64,000 nucleotides of DNA from Halorussus gelatinilyticus (GCF_023238445.1 NZ_CP096658.1:744001-808000); one strand, 5' to 3'; shown: positions 53,277-62,318, numbered from the stretch's first letter. Notes: generated by a model from the letters alone, not told the origin. A program made the numbers and translations.

Positions 53277-53461
53277 CTTATTCTGCATTGAGATGCCGCC
53301 TTCTTAAGCGTGCCTTTCAAGGTACAGTCAGGAGATTCGACGATACTACAGTTTGTTCCGTTGTTGGTGATGCTTCCAGCTTTGCAGAACTCCCATTTAG
53401 GCACTTTCTCCTCGAGTTCTTCGCCATGAATGCTTAGTTCGTCACGGAAGACTTGCGTCAC
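53273..53461 (-). CDS. Unknown 62-residue protein, translationally coupled
   Basis: The GTG at 53461 overlaps the GT4 stop in GTGA (53458-53461), and the TGA at 53275-53273 overlaps the FkbM start in ATGA. Such overlaps on both sides argue for a real gene. The 62-residue product is polar with four Cys (FCKAG, NCSIV, DCTLK and QCRIR) and no membrane segment or known motif. It might be a small metal-binding partner or a fragment of a larger protein. The function is not recognised. Confidence 0.5.
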   Translation of the reverse strand: MTQVFRDELSIHGEELEEKVPKWEFCKAGSITNNGTNCSIVESPDCTLKGTLKKAASQCRIR

Positions 53462-54594
53462 TTTCTACCCTTTCCAGTTAAAATCCCCTCGTATTTTGAA
53501 GCGATATGGTCGATACTATGATTCTCGCGGAAGTACTCAAACGCCGCGTCCGAGTAATCTGCTCGCCATTCGGCATCGGTGATGAGCGAGTTGAGTATCT
53601 CAACCAGAACGTCGAACTCGTCGTCAGCGCAGAACCCCGCCTCAGAGTCGGCGAGGATTCCGCTCGGATCGACGTTTAGACTCGCAACGGGCGTTCGATG
53701 CGCCCACGCTTGGAGGAACGTGTTCGGGAACCCTTCGTCAGTGGACGTGTTGAGGAATACGTCGGCCGCCGCGAAGTACGAATCCACCTCGGCGTAGGGG
53801 ACGAATCCCTCGAAGCGGACGTTGTCGCGCTCGCCCGCCTCGCGTTCGATCTCGTCGTAGAGGTCCGGGTTTTCGTCCGCGCGACCGCCGACGATTACGA
53901 AGTCAGCGTCCGGAATCTCGTCGGCGAGGTCGAGTACGAGGCCGGGGCGCTTCCAGTCCCGAAGGGTCGCGACCCAGAGGACGACTGGTCGGTCGGCACG
54001 ACGGATGTCGGCATGCGGCGTCTCGTCGGGAATCGGGTATCCGTTCGGGACGAGCGATACGTCCGGTCCGAAGCGACGCACTGCGGCCGAGCGCTGTCGC
54101 TCGTTCTGGGCGATCAGCGCGTCTGCTCTAGAGAGCGCCCGCCAGACGAGGCGTTTGTACGTCTCGTAATTCGCCCACTGACCGAGCGTCACCGGGTCGT
54201 CGGTGACTTCGCTGTCGTGTGCGAACCCGTACACGAGTCGGGTGCCCGTCACCGAACAGTAGACGGTGAGCGGGAGGAGGTCGAAGTTGAGGACTCGAAG
54301 ATAGCAAACGTCGGGACCGACGCGCCTGAGCGCTTGAATCGTCTCTACGGCTCGAACGGTCGTCCGAACGGCGACGTTCGAGTCGCCGAAATCACGCTTG
54401 AGTACGACTCGGATTCCATCGACCGTCTGCTCGGTCTTCTCCGGCGCGTCGTTCTCGACGAAAACCACGTCGTGACCGCGCTCGACGAGTTCCTTCGCGA
54501 TGAGAATCTGCTGGAGTTGCGCCCCACCGACGTTCCCCTCGTCACCGTTGACGAGCATATCGTAGGCGTTGAGTGTTAGAAACGCGATTCGCAT
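53458..54594 (-). CDS. Family 4 glycosyltransferase
   Basis: A 378-residue GT-B enzyme. It begins MRIAFLTLNAYDMLVNGDEGNVGGAQLQQILIA (glycine-rich loop NVGGAQLQQ), with LVYGFAHDSEV, ALIAQNERQR, and VLWVATLRDWKRPGLVLDLAD. The E-x7-E site reads DEGFPNTFLQAWA, thus E-x7-Q. It is high-GC like the chromosome, unlike the two genes after it. It overlaps the next ORF by four bases and lies 71 bases after the flippase. Confidence 0.92.
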   Translation of the reverse strand: MRIAFLTLNAYDMLVNGDEGNVGGAQLQQILIAKELVERGHDVVFVENDAPEKTEQTVDGIRVVLKRDFGDSNVAVRTTVRAVETIQALRRVGPDVCYLRVLNFDLLPLTVYCSVTGTRLVYGFAHDSEVTDDPVTLGQWANYETYKRLVWRALSRADALIAQNERQRSAAVRRFGPDVSLVPNGYPIPDETPHADIRRADRPVVLWVATLRDWKRPGLVLDLADEIPDADFVIVGGRADENPDLYDEIEREAGERDNVRFEGFVPYAEVDSYFAAADVFLNTSTDEGFPNTFLQAWAHRTPVASLNVDPSGILADSEAGFCADDEFDVLVEILNSLITDAEWRADYSDAAFEYFRENHSIDHIASKYEGILTGKGRK

Positions 54595-54665
54595 CCTTGA
54601 CCCGGTATCGCTACTCGACGGTGTTAGTTGTGACGGAACCGACCACTCCGACGGTTCGCGTCAGC

Positions 54666-56126
54666 TCACCAGCGGTTCGCCGCCAGTGCCTTCGATTTGG
54701 CGATCTCCTGATCTCGAAGTTCTCCGAGGAGATAGATCGTCGCGACGTAGACGAGACCGCTCGGTATTGCCGTGCTTAGCGCAGTGAGCCACGTGTACTC
54801 GCCGAGGAGAACGAGTACTGCCGACGGAGCACTCATCAGCGTTCCACCGACGACGACGTTTGCCGTGGTTCGTCTCGGAAACCGCCACTCGATGTATCGT
54901 CTGGAGATGAGAAGGACGAAAACGAGGTAGAAGGTAAAGCTCGTGAACGTGGCAAACGCCGCCCCAACGTATCCGTATGGCGGGATGAAGAGGAGATTGA
55001 GGAGCAGGTTCAGAACGACGGCCGCCGTCACTCCGGCGAAAAGCGTCAGGGTTCGGTTCTTCACTTCGAGCGTCTTGCTCCCGAGTGACGCCAGATTCCA
55101 TAGCAGTACGCCCCATGCAACCAATGGGATTACGACGTACCCCTGATGGTAAGAATCTCCGAGGAAAAGAACGCTCAGCGGCCTCGAAAGCACCGTCGCG
55201 TACACGGTGGCGGGGACACCTAGCAGGAGGAAGTACCGCGTGTACGTTTCGAGAAGTTCTCCGAGTTCCTCCTCGTTGTCGCCGGTCCACGTGTTCATGA
55301 TGAGCGGATGTGCAGCCTGTATAATCGGAGCTAGCACGAGTGGAAGGCCACGATTGACGATAGAGTAGTTCGACGAGTAGATCCCAACCGCCCGACTGCT
55401 CTTCAGTAGTTCAAGGAGGATCCGGTCTGCGAAGTTGAGGAGGACGTAGCCGAGCGTCATTCCGATAAGTGGATAGCCGTACCGAAACATCTTGCCGACG
55501 AGTTCGCGGTCGATTTCGATCGAGGCACGAGTGAGCTCGGTCCGATACAGGAGGAGTGCCGTAGCGATCGACGTTCCGACCACGGTCCCCCACAGCCATC
55601 CGACGATGTCGCCGAGAACGAAGAGCGCGAGCAGGAGTGCGGCTCCGAGTTTCGTCCCTGCCTGGACGACGTTGTAGATAGCGACCCGACGAGATTCGAG
55701 TCGGCTCCGCAGGAACGTCCGAAGCGTGGTGAAAACCCCTTGCAGGAGTATCAACGAGAGACCGCCGAGGTAAAACCGGCTGTACGCGCTTGACCTTGGA
55801 AAAAACGAGACGTAACCGAGTCCGCCCACGAGCGCCGCAACCGTGGTGAGAGACAGTAGTATCGTCGCCGTCGTATCTCGGAACGTCGTGTCATCTGCTT
55901 GTGGTTCGAATCGAAGAATCGCCTGTTCTAACCATCCCGTGTTTAGGAGCGTGAAGATGCTTACGAAGGCCATCGTAAGCGAGTACTTCCCGTAGGCGGA
56001 GGGGGAGAAAGCCCGGGTGAAAACGACCAGCGCTACTACGCCGAGAACCGCTGGTACGATGCGAGCGACCGAATAGAAACCAAAATCGTGAAAAAACCGG
56101 GCGGACTCCTGACTGTCGTCGCTCAC
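54666..56126 (-). CDS. Oligosaccharide flippase (Wzx/MATE-like)
   Basis: A 486-residue protein with about 12-14 membrane helices. Begins FFHDFGFYSVARIVPAVLGVVALVVFTRAFSPSAYGKYSLTM (read in pieces: FSPSAYGKYSL is the polysaccharide-biosynthesis signature). The middle contains GYPLIGMTLGYVLLNFADRILLE. It flips dolichyl-linked glycan across the membrane. As first gene of the minus-strand run flippase-GT4-ORF62-FkbM-GT2, it defines an operon. Confidence 0.93.
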   Translation of the reverse strand: MSDDSQESARFFHDFGFYSVARIVPAVLGVVALVVFTRAFSPSAYGKYSLTMAFVSIFTLLNTGWLEQAILRFEPQADDTTFRDTTATILLSLTTVAALVGGLGYVSFFPRSSAYSRFYLGGLSLILLQGVFTTLRTFLRSRLESRRVAIYNVVQAGTKLGAALLLALFVLGDIVGWLWGTVVGTSIATALLLYRTELTRASIEIDRELVGKMFRYGYPLIGMTLGYVLLNFADRILLELLKSSRAVGIYSSNYSIVNRGLPLVLAPIIQAAHPLIMNTWTGDNEEELGELLETYTRYFLLLGVPATVYATVLSRPLSVLFLGDSYHQGYVVIPLVAWGVLLWNLASLGSKTLEVKNRTLTLFAGVTAAVVLNLLLNLLFIPPYGYVGAAFATFTSFTFYLVFVLLISRRYIEWRFPRRTTANVVVGGTLMSAPSAVLVLLGEYTWLTALSTAIPSGLVYVATIYLLGELRDQEIAKSKALAANRW

Positions 56127-56219
56127 AGCGGGCAGTTATCCCACTACGGAAAAAGGATTCCGAAACGAATACGAAACGCTTTACCGGGTCTTGCCGTTCG
56201 ACTATCAAACGAGACAGAT

Positions 56220-56702
56220 ATGCCTATCATCGACGACAGGGGTCGCCTCTTCGGCACTGTCAACATCATCGATTTATTCGTCGTCCTCATGGTCCTCGCC
56301 ACCGTCGCAGCAGGCGCGACGTTCGTTCTCGACACTAACGACAAGCCGGTGGATACCGATAGGCGGACACAAACCACCGTCATGTACGAGATACCCGGCG
56401 TTCAGCCCTACGTCGCCGACGCCATCCCTGAGGGCTCCATTCAGTCCGACGCTATCGCCTCGATTCAGAGCAAATCCGTCCGACCGACCGAAGTCGTCGT
56501 GACGGGCCAAAACGGGACGCTCCACGAGCGAACGCATCCGACGAAGAAGACGGTCACACTTCGACTCACACTCAACACTACAACGACGGAGAACGACATC
56601 CTCTTCCAGAACAAACCGCTCGAAGTCGGGCGACAGCTCACTCTCGACTTCGGTCCCGTCACAACGAAGGGGGCCATCACGAAGATTACAGACGAAAGCT
56701 AA
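56220..56702 (+). CDS. DUF4330-type protein, one membrane helix and outside domain
   Basis: A 160-residue protein. MPIIDDRGRLFGTVNIIDLFVVLMVLA marks the family (short polar start then one helix at about 14-36). The rest is outside, with PGVQPYVADAIPEGSIQ, NGTLHERTHPTKK and a final QLTLDFGPVTTKGAI beta-strand. The ATG at 56220 begins the family motif. Its function is unknown; genes of this family recur beside polysaccharide genes. It converges with glmS. Confidence 0.85.
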   Translation: MPIIDDRGRLFGTVNIIDLFVVLMVLATVAAGATFVLDTNDKPVDTDRRTQTTVMYEIPGVQPYVADAIPEGSIQSDAIASIQSKSVRPTEVVVTGQNGTLHERTHPTKKTVTLRLTLNTTTTENDILFQNKPLEVGRQLTLDFGPVTTKGAITKITDES

Positions 56703-56714
56703 GAGGTGTGTCAA

Positions 56715-58502
56715 CTACTCCACCGTCACGCTCTTGGCCAGATTCCGCGGCTTGTCGATGGACCGCCCCAACTGCTTCGCGATGTAGTACGCCACCAACT
56801 GCAACTGAACGTTGGCCAACACCGGAGCTACCCGCGGATGGGTCTCCGGAATCTCCAGCACTGCATCAGCATAACGCCCCACATCTGAAGCCCCGTCCGT
56901 CACCGCGACCACCGGAGCGTCCCGAGCCTCCACTTCCTTCACGTTCCCCACCGTCTTCGTCGCCTTCCCACCGTTCCCGGTCACCAGCGCGAACACGGGC
57001 GTTTCGTCGGTCACCAACGCCAGCGGACCGTGTTTCAACTCCCCCGCCGGGAACCCCTCGGCGTGCTTGTACGAAATCTCCTTCAACTTGAGCGCGCCCT
57101 CCAACGCGACCGCGTGGTGGTAGCCCCGACCGACGAAGAAGTAGCCCGAACTGTCCACGAACCGGTCGGCGACCTGCGCGGCCCGCGAGTCGTCCAGAAT
57201 CGTCTGGACCTGCGAGGGCAGGTCCCGGAGCGCCTCCACGATTTCGCGGGCGTCGTGGCGCTCGGTCAGTGCGGCCGCCAGCAGGTTGCAGGCGACCACC
57301 TGCGAGGAGAACGTCTTGGTCGCGGCGACGCCGATTTCGGGGCCGGCCCGGATGAACAGCGTCCGGTCGCACTCGCGGGCCGCGGTCGAACCGACGACGT
57401 TCGTCATCGCCAGCGTCTCGACGTTCCGGCGCTCGGCCTCCCGGAGCGCCGAGAGAGTGTCTGCGGTCTCGCCGCTCTGGGTGATGCCGACGACGAGCGT
57501 GTCGTCTCCCACCGGTGCGGGCGACGTGGCGTACTCGCTGGCGAGGAAGGCTTGGGCGTGGACCCCGGCCTCGCGGAGCGCCTGCGCGCCGTAGAGCGCA
57601 GCGTGGTAGGAGGTTCCGCAAGCGACGAACTGGACGGACTCTGGGTCGAGTCCCTTCAGCGCCTCGACGTCTACGGAGCCGGTCAGTTCGTCCACGCGGC
57701 CCCGCAGACACTTCCGGAGCGCGCGTGGTTGCTCGTGAATCTCCTTGAGCATGTAGTGGTCGTAGCCGCTCTTAGCGGTCTCCTCGGCGTCCCACTCGAC
57801 GCGCGAGACCGACTTCTCTAACAGGTGGCCCTCGGCGTCCGAGACGGTCCACGATCCGGATTCGAGACGGGCGAACTCGCCGTCCTCCAGATACACCACG
57901 CGGTCGGTGTAGTCGAGGAACGCGGGCACGTCGCTGGCGAGGTAGGCCGCGTCGTCGCCGACGCCGACGACCAGCGGCGAGTCCCGCCGCGTGGCGAGGA
58001 TGGCCTCCGAGTCGGCCGAGACGGCGGCCAGCGCGTAACTGCCCTCCAGTCGGGCGACCGCCGCGCGGAACGCCTCCTCGAAGGTCGCGCCCTCTGCGAG
58101 GTTGGCCTCTATCAGGTGCGGGACGACCTCGCTGTCGGTGTCGCTGTCGAACTCGTGGCCGTCCTCTCGGAGTTCCGCCCGGAGGTCGGCGTAGTTCTCC
58201 ACGATGCCGTTGTGGACGACCGCGACCTCGCCGGTGCAGTCGGTGTGGGGGTGGGCGTTCGCGTCGCTCGGCGGACCGTGGGTACTCCAGCGCGTGTGGC
58301 CGATGCCGACCCGACCGTCGAGGTCGGACGTGACCGCCTGCTGGAGGCGCTGAATCTCGCCCTCGCGCTTGCAGACCGAGAGGTCACCGTTCGAGAGCGC
58401 GACCCCCGCCGAGTCGTAGCCTCGGTATTCGAGGCCTTCGAGACCGGTAAGGAGTACGTCGAGCGTTTCGCTCTCTCCCGCACAGCCGATGATGCCGCAC
58501 AT
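56715..58502 (-). CDS. glmS: Glutamine--fructose-6-phosphate aminotransferase (isomerizing)
   Basis: A 595-residue enzyme making glucosamine 6-phosphate for UDP-GlcNAc. N terminus MCGIIGCAGESETLD (Cys2 nucleophile), LEYRGYDSAGVAL, GIGHTRWSTHGPPSDANAHP. Two SIS domains follow: ACGTSYHAALYGAQAL, GITQSGETADTLSALREA, and FVGRGYHHAVALEGALKLKEISYKHAEGFPAGELKHGPLAL in family-typical pieces. The C-terminal LAKSVTVE is the sequence seen in all GlmS (lysine forms a Schiff base with fructose 6-phosphate). It is followed in the same direction by no gene, preceded by the GlmU-like gene 62 bases upstream, so likely an operon. Confidence 0.96.
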   Translation of the reverse strand: MCGIIGCAGESETLDVLLTGLEGLEYRGYDSAGVALSNGDLSVCKREGEIQRLQQAVTSDLDGRVGIGHTRWSTHGPPSDANAHPHTDCTGEVAVVHNGIVENYADLRAELREDGHEFDSDTDSEVVPHLIEANLAEGATFEEAFRAAVARLEGSYALAAVSADSEAILATRRDSPLVVGVGDDAAYLASDVPAFLDYTDRVVYLEDGEFARLESGSWTVSDAEGHLLEKSVSRVEWDAEETAKSGYDHYMLKEIHEQPRALRKCLRGRVDELTGSVDVEALKGLDPESVQFVACGTSYHAALYGAQALREAGVHAQAFLASEYATSPAPVGDDTLVVGITQSGETADTLSALREAERRNVETLAMTNVVGSTAARECDRTLFIRAGPEIGVAATKTFSSQVVACNLLAAALTERHDAREIVEALRDLPSQVQTILDDSRAAQVADRFVDSSGYFFVGRGYHHAVALEGALKLKEISYKHAEGFPAGELKHGPLALVTDETPVFALVTGNGGKATKTVGNVKEVEARDAPVVAVTDGASDVGRYADAVLEIPETHPRVAPVLANVQLQLVAYYIAKQLGRSIDKPRNLAKSVTVE

Positions 58503-58564
58503 CAGCGAGTCACCTCGGTCGTCCGGGTCGGAACCCCGAATTGGTCAGCAGTTGTCACAGTTAC

Positions 58565-59767
58565 TCACCGATACACGTCGGCGTGTTCGCTTATATTTTC
58601 GGAAACGGTCACGCCCGTCCGGAGATGGGCGCTCGGACCGACCAACGTGCCGGGCGCGAAACTCGCGTCGCCCTCGGCGCGCACGCGGTCGGCCAGCACC
58701 GCGCCGAGTCGCTGGTCCTCGAAGACTGTGTCGCCGACCCGCACGTCGCCCGGTCCGCCCGGAACCGTCGCGTCGGCACCCAACACGACGCCCTGTCCGG
58801 TCACGCAGTCCAGCAGGGTGGCGTTCGGGCCGACGCGCGTGTCGGTGTCCAGCACCGACCGGGCGACCACCGCGTTCGCGCCGACGGTGGCGTTCCGGCC
58901 GAGGGCGGTGTAGGGACCGACGACCGCGCCGGGCCGGACCTCGGTGTCGGGACCGACGACGACCGGGGCTTGCAGGGTGGCGTCGTCGTGGACCGTCGCG
59001 CTGTCGGCGACCCAGACCGACTCCTCGCGCTCGGGTTCGGTGACCCGGCCGTGGAGCAGGAGGTCCTGCGAGACGTCCAGCAGGTCCCACGGGTAGGTCG
59101 CGTCCTCCCACAGTTCCTCGGTGACGACCCCGCGGACGAGCGCGTCGGCGTCGATGAGGTCCACGAGCGTGTCGGTCAACGCGAGTTCCCCCTGCACGCG
59201 CGGGGTCTCCTCGATGGCGTCGAAGATGGTCGGGTCGAACGCGTACACCCCGGCGTTGAGCAGGCGGTAGTCGTCGGTCTCGGGCTTCTCGGCCAACTCG
59301 ACCACTCGGTCGCCGTCCATCACGACCGCGCCGTAGTGGGAGACGTCGGCCTGTTCCGTGACCGCGAGCGTGGCGTTGCCGTCGTCCTCCTCGAAGGCGT
59401 CCAGCACGTCGGCGACCATCTGGCGCTCGATGACCTGGTCGCCGTTGACCACGAGGAAACCGTCCTCGCCCGAGACGGCTTCGCGGGCCCGAAGCAGGGC
59501 GTGACCGCTCCCCAACTGCTTGTCCTGCGCGACGTAGTTGACGGGGACGTTCCGGTAGGTCGGCCCGAAGTGGTCCTGCACCCGGTCGCGCTTGTAGCCG
59601 ACGACGACGTGCAGGCGCTCGATTCCGGCCCCGATGAGCGCGTCGAAGACGTGTTCGAGAATCGGCCTGTCTGCGGCAGGCAGCATCGGTTTCGGACGGT
59701 TGCGAGTCAGCGGTCGCAAGCGGGTCCCCTCCCCCGCGGCCAGCACGACGGCGGCGCGAACTGTCAT
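58565..59767 (-). CDS. glmU: Bifunctional sugar-1-phosphate nucleotidyltransferase/acetyltransferase (GlmU-like)
   Basis: A 400-residue protein. Residues 1-240 are nucleotidyltransferase: VVLAAGEGTRLRPLTRNRPKPM, YVAQDKQLGSGHAL, VVNGDQVIE and AEKPETDDYRL. Residues about 250-390 are hexapeptide left-handed beta-helix repeats (VVVGPDTEVRPGAVVGPYTALGRNATVGANAVV and so on in turns). The archaeal GlmU-type enzyme makes UDP-GlcNAc from glucosamine 1-phosphate with acetyl-CoA and UTP. The ATG at 59767 gives MTVRAAVVLAAGEG; a longer start adds 10 residues. It lies directly upstream of glmS on the same strand. Confidence 0.92.
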   Translation of the reverse strand: MTVRAAVVLAAGEGTRLRPLTRNRPKPMLPAADRPILEHVFDALIGAGIERLHVVVGYKRDRVQDHFGPTYRNVPVNYVAQDKQLGSGHALLRAREAVSGEDGFLVVNGDQVIERQMVADVLDAFEEDDGNATLAVTEQADVSHYGAVVMDGDRVVELAEKPETDDYRLLNAGVYAFDPTIFDAIEETPRVQGELALTDTLVDLIDADALVRGVVTEELWEDATYPWDLLDVSQDLLLHGRVTEPEREESVWVADSATVHDDATLQAPVVVGPDTEVRPGAVVGPYTALGRNATVGANAVVARSVLDTDTRVGPNATLLDCVTGQGVVLGADATVPGGPGDVRVGDTVFEDQRLGAVLADRVRAEGDASFAPGTLVGPSAHLRTGVTVSENISEHADVYR

Positions 59768-59848
59768 GAGTAACGCATCGGTCAGCGGCCGTATCAATTT
59801 TCGGCTTTTCGGGGGCGATTCGTCGGCCTAGTCGCCGATTGAAACCGA

Positions 59849-60313
59849 TTAGTCCGAGGAATGTAACGATTCGACGCGCTCGCTAATCCAGTCGAGGACG
59901 GTAAAGAGGACGTCGAGGTGATGCGTTCCGAGCGGCGACTCCATCGCGGTCCCGGCGTCCGGCGGCGGGTGAAAGTGCGCCCGCGGCGCGTCGGTCTTCG
60001 GGTGGCGGTCCCAGCGACACTGATACCGCTCGTCGCCGCGCGTCTCGACGTAGTGGAAGTAGTAGTCGTCGGTCGTGAACCAGTGGACGTCGAGTCGAAC
60101 GTCGTCCACGTCGCGGGGATAGCCGTTCGCGTCGATTCGTAGCTCCAGTTCGCGCGGCGAGGTACTGGTCGGGCGAAACTCCCACGACGCGACCAGCGGG
60201 TGGCTGGCGGCGCGTCGGCCGACGGTCCGGAGCGTGGGCACGTCGAGTTCGCCCGTCGAAGTCGAATCGTCGTCTCCGGAGGTCGCGTCGTCGTCTCGGG
60301 GAGGTCCAGTCAT
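59849..60313 (-). CDS. Putative TumE-like (DUF6516-like) toxin
   Basis: A 154-residue soluble protein with an acidic, disordered N terminus (about 1-30), then a compact domain with LELRIDANGYPRDVDDVRL, YYFHYVETRGDERYQCRWDRHPK and RAHFHPPPDAGT-HHLDVLFTVLDWI. The RYxCRWDxHPK...HFHPP layout recalls the TumE family, where such a His-rich core is found. The start at 60313 gives a sensible N terminus. It follows the HTH gene by 23 bases on the same strand, as toxin-antitoxin pairs do. The toxin call is tentative. Confidence 0.6.
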   Translation of the reverse strand: MTGPPRDDDATSGDDDSTSTGELDVPTLRTVGRRAASHPLVASWEFRPTSTSPRELELRIDANGYPRDVDDVRLDVHWFTTDDYYFHYVETRGDERYQCRWDRHPKTDAPRAHFHPPPDAGTAMESPLGTHHLDVLFTVLDWISERVESLHSSD

Positions 60314-60336
60314 CTCGTTCCGACACCTCCGCGAGG

Positions 60337-60894
60337 TTACGCCGACGCCACGTCGTCGGCGTCGCCGCCGCGTCGCTCCGCGCGATGGGCGGCGCGTTGG
60401 AACAGTTCCAAGTCCCGCCGGAGGGTCCGCCACCGCGCGAGCGCGTCCCAGCGGTCGTGAATCTCGTCGTGGTCGCTCGTCTCGAACGTCGCTGGCGAGA
60501 CGGCGTCCGGACCGGGCGCGTCGAATCGCTCGCCGAGACGCTCGTCCTCGGCGACGAGTTCGTCTATCTTCGCCCGGAGGTCGGCGACCGAGTTGTTCGT
60601 GGCGAGGGCCTCGACGCGCTTCCAGCGGAAGTACGAGTCGTTGCGTCGATAAGTCGCCGGACGACCGTCTCGGCGCTCGGCGATGCCCATCTCGACCAGT
60701 TGGGCGAGCGCGTCGCGCGCGCCGTCGTCGGAACAGTCAGCTTCCTCGGCGACCTCGCTGGCCGTCGCGTAGTCGGTCGTCCCCGTGATAACGTCGTAGA
60801 CGCGCTGAAACGTCGTTCGCTCCTCGCACCACCGTCGCTCGCTCTCTCCGGCGTGTGAGTCCGAGGGCGTCGGTCCACTCGGTCCGTCGGTCAT
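60337..60894 (-). CDS. DUF7342-like winged-helix protein (possible antitoxin)
   Basis: A 185-residue protein with a wHTH at about 25-95 (FQRVYDVITGTTDYATASEVAEEADCSDDGARDALAQLVEMGIAERRDGRPATYRRN in short units: ASEVAEEADCSDDGARDAL recognition part), and a helical C-terminal half. Haloarchaeal regulators of this form often lie next to small proteins. With the gene at 59849 it forms a two-gene unit, so it may repress its own promoter and neutralise the toxin-like product. It could also be an ordinary regulator. Confidence 0.7.
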   Translation of the reverse strand: MTDGPSGPTPSDSHAGESERRWCEERTTFQRVYDVITGTTDYATASEVAEEADCSDDGARDALAQLVEMGIAERRDGRPATYRRNDSYFRWKRVEALATNNSVADLRAKIDELVAEDERLGERFDAPGPDAVSPATFETSDHDEIHDRWDALARWRTLRRDLELFQRAAHRAERRGGDADDVASA

Positions 60895-60963
60895 GCCTCT
60901 CCGTTCGCACTCGAAGACGATATATCTTTTCCGGGGCAGATATATCCCGTTTTCGACGCCGAA

Positions 60964-61806
60964 TCAAATAGTCAGTGCCGCACCGCCCGCCACGGCCAGC
61001 GCGCCCAACCCGACGCAGACGCCCCAGAAGGGTACGCGCTCGACCACCCGCATCAGCGCGTCGATGGTCAGATAGCCCACGACCGCGGCGGTGACGAGCG
61101 CGAGGACCGCCTCGACGGGCGCGACCGAGGGAATCCCGGTGTCGAGCAGGACGAGGACGCCCGCGCCCAGCGCGGCCGGAATCGACAGCAGGAACGAGAG
61201 ACGGAACGACGAGGGGCCGTCGTGGCCCCGAAAGAGGAGCGCCGAGGCCGTGGTGCCCGAGCGCGAGACGCCCGGCAGGATGGCCAGTCCCTGTAGCGCG
61301 CCGACCAGCACGGCGTCCGCGAGGTCGGGCGACGCTCGGCCGCCGAACTCGAAGCCGTCGGCGACGCGCTGGAGGACGCCCGTCAGCACCAGCAGGACGC
61401 CGACCAGCGCGACGAACGCGCCGCCGGTGAGCGCCGAGACGACCGTTTCGAGGGTGAGGTAGGCCGCGATGCCGACCACGCCCGAGGCCAGCGTGGCGAC
61501 CGCGAGAAAGGAGAGGGTCGCGGTCTCGTCGCAGTTGGCGTCTCTGCGGTCGGCGTCCGGGAAGGCGTTTCCGGGCCGCCAGTCGGGGAGCGCGCCCAGC
61601 ACGTCGGCCAGTTCGTCGCGGTAGTAGACCGTCGCCGAGAGCGCGGTCCCGGCGTGGAGGAACAGCGAGAACTGGACCGCGGCCTCGGGCGACGACCCGA
61701 GCGCGGTCAGGAAGACGGTGATGTTTCCCTCGCTCGAAATCGGTAACCACTCGAAGATGCCCTGTAACGCTCCGGCGACGACGGCGATCAGCACGGACCG
61801 GTCCAT
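60964..61806 (-). CDS. uppP: Undecaprenyl/dolichyl-diphosphate phosphatase, UppP/BacA family
   Basis: A 280-residue protein with eight or so membrane helices. The family motifs LQGIFEWLPISSEGN (E-x3-P-x-SS) and LPGVSRSGTTASALL (PGxSRSG) are both complete. It removes one phosphate from polyprenyl diphosphate, so lipid carriers return for another round. In archaea the carrier is dolichyl phosphate, so the phosphatase would recycle dolichyl pyrophosphate left by AglB. It lies next to glycan genes, giving a reason to read it as part of N-glycosylation. Confidence 0.92.
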   Translation of the reverse strand: MDRSVLIAVVAGALQGIFEWLPISSEGNITVFLTALGSSPEAAVQFSLFLHAGTALSATVYYRDELADVLGALPDWRPGNAFPDADRRDANCDETATLSFLAVATLASGVVGIAAYLTLETVVSALTGGAFVALVGVLLVLTGVLQRVADGFEFGGRASPDLADAVLVGALQGLAILPGVSRSGTTASALLFRGHDGPSSFRLSFLLSIPAALGAGVLVLLDTGIPSVAPVEAVLALVTAAVVGYLTIDALMRVVERVPFWGVCVGLGALAVAGGAALTI

Positions 61807-62042
61807 ACTCGGTGGGCGAACGTCGGGGGTAAAAACTGCTCGGAAGTCCCTCGGCGACGCGCCGAGAGCGAGGACCGACGGCCGACCAGACCACGGCGCT
61901 GGGGCTTTTGAAACGTTCTTCGCATTAGTCTCGGTGGTCGCTCTCGACGCAACTACGCTACCGAGTACACGACCGAGAGCAATCGTCGGAGAGCGGCCGC
62001 GGCTCCCGAAATCGAACCGGCGAGAATCGGACCGTACGATGC

Positions 62043-62318
62043 CTACGCGTCTTCCAGACTTCCGGCGTCGAACTCGCCGTCGAGGTACTCCTCGCCGAGG
62101 TCGGTGATGGCGTAAGTGCCGCCGCCGACGTTCTCCAGCAGGCCGTGGTCGTCGAGCGCGCGACAGCGCATCCCGAGGTGGTTGGTGGAGTACCCGAGGT
62201 CGTCGCCGGTTTCGGCCAGTCGGTCGCGGATGGCCGACGGCGGGTAGTTGCCGTTCTCGCGGAGGAATTCGAGGATTCGCTCGTCGGCTTGAGTGAGCCA
62301 GTCAGCGTGTTTACGCAT
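62043..62318 (-). CDS. Winged-helix regulator (PhiH1-repressor-like)
   Basis: A 91-residue wHTH protein: DWLTQADERILEFLRENGNYPPSAIRDRLAE as helix-turn part, YSTNHLGMRCRALDDHGLLENVGGGTYAITDLGEEYLDGEFD as recognition helix and wing (in fragments: STNHLGMRCRAL and GGGTYAITDLG). This is the common haloarchaeal repressor-like family. Single gene; its target is unknown. About 235 bases upstream lies uppP in the same orientation. Confidence 0.85.
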   Translation of the reverse strand: MRKHADWLTQADERILEFLRENGNYPPSAIRDRLAETGDDLGYSTNHLGMRCRALDDHGLLENVGGGTYAITDLGEEYLDGEFDAGSLEDA

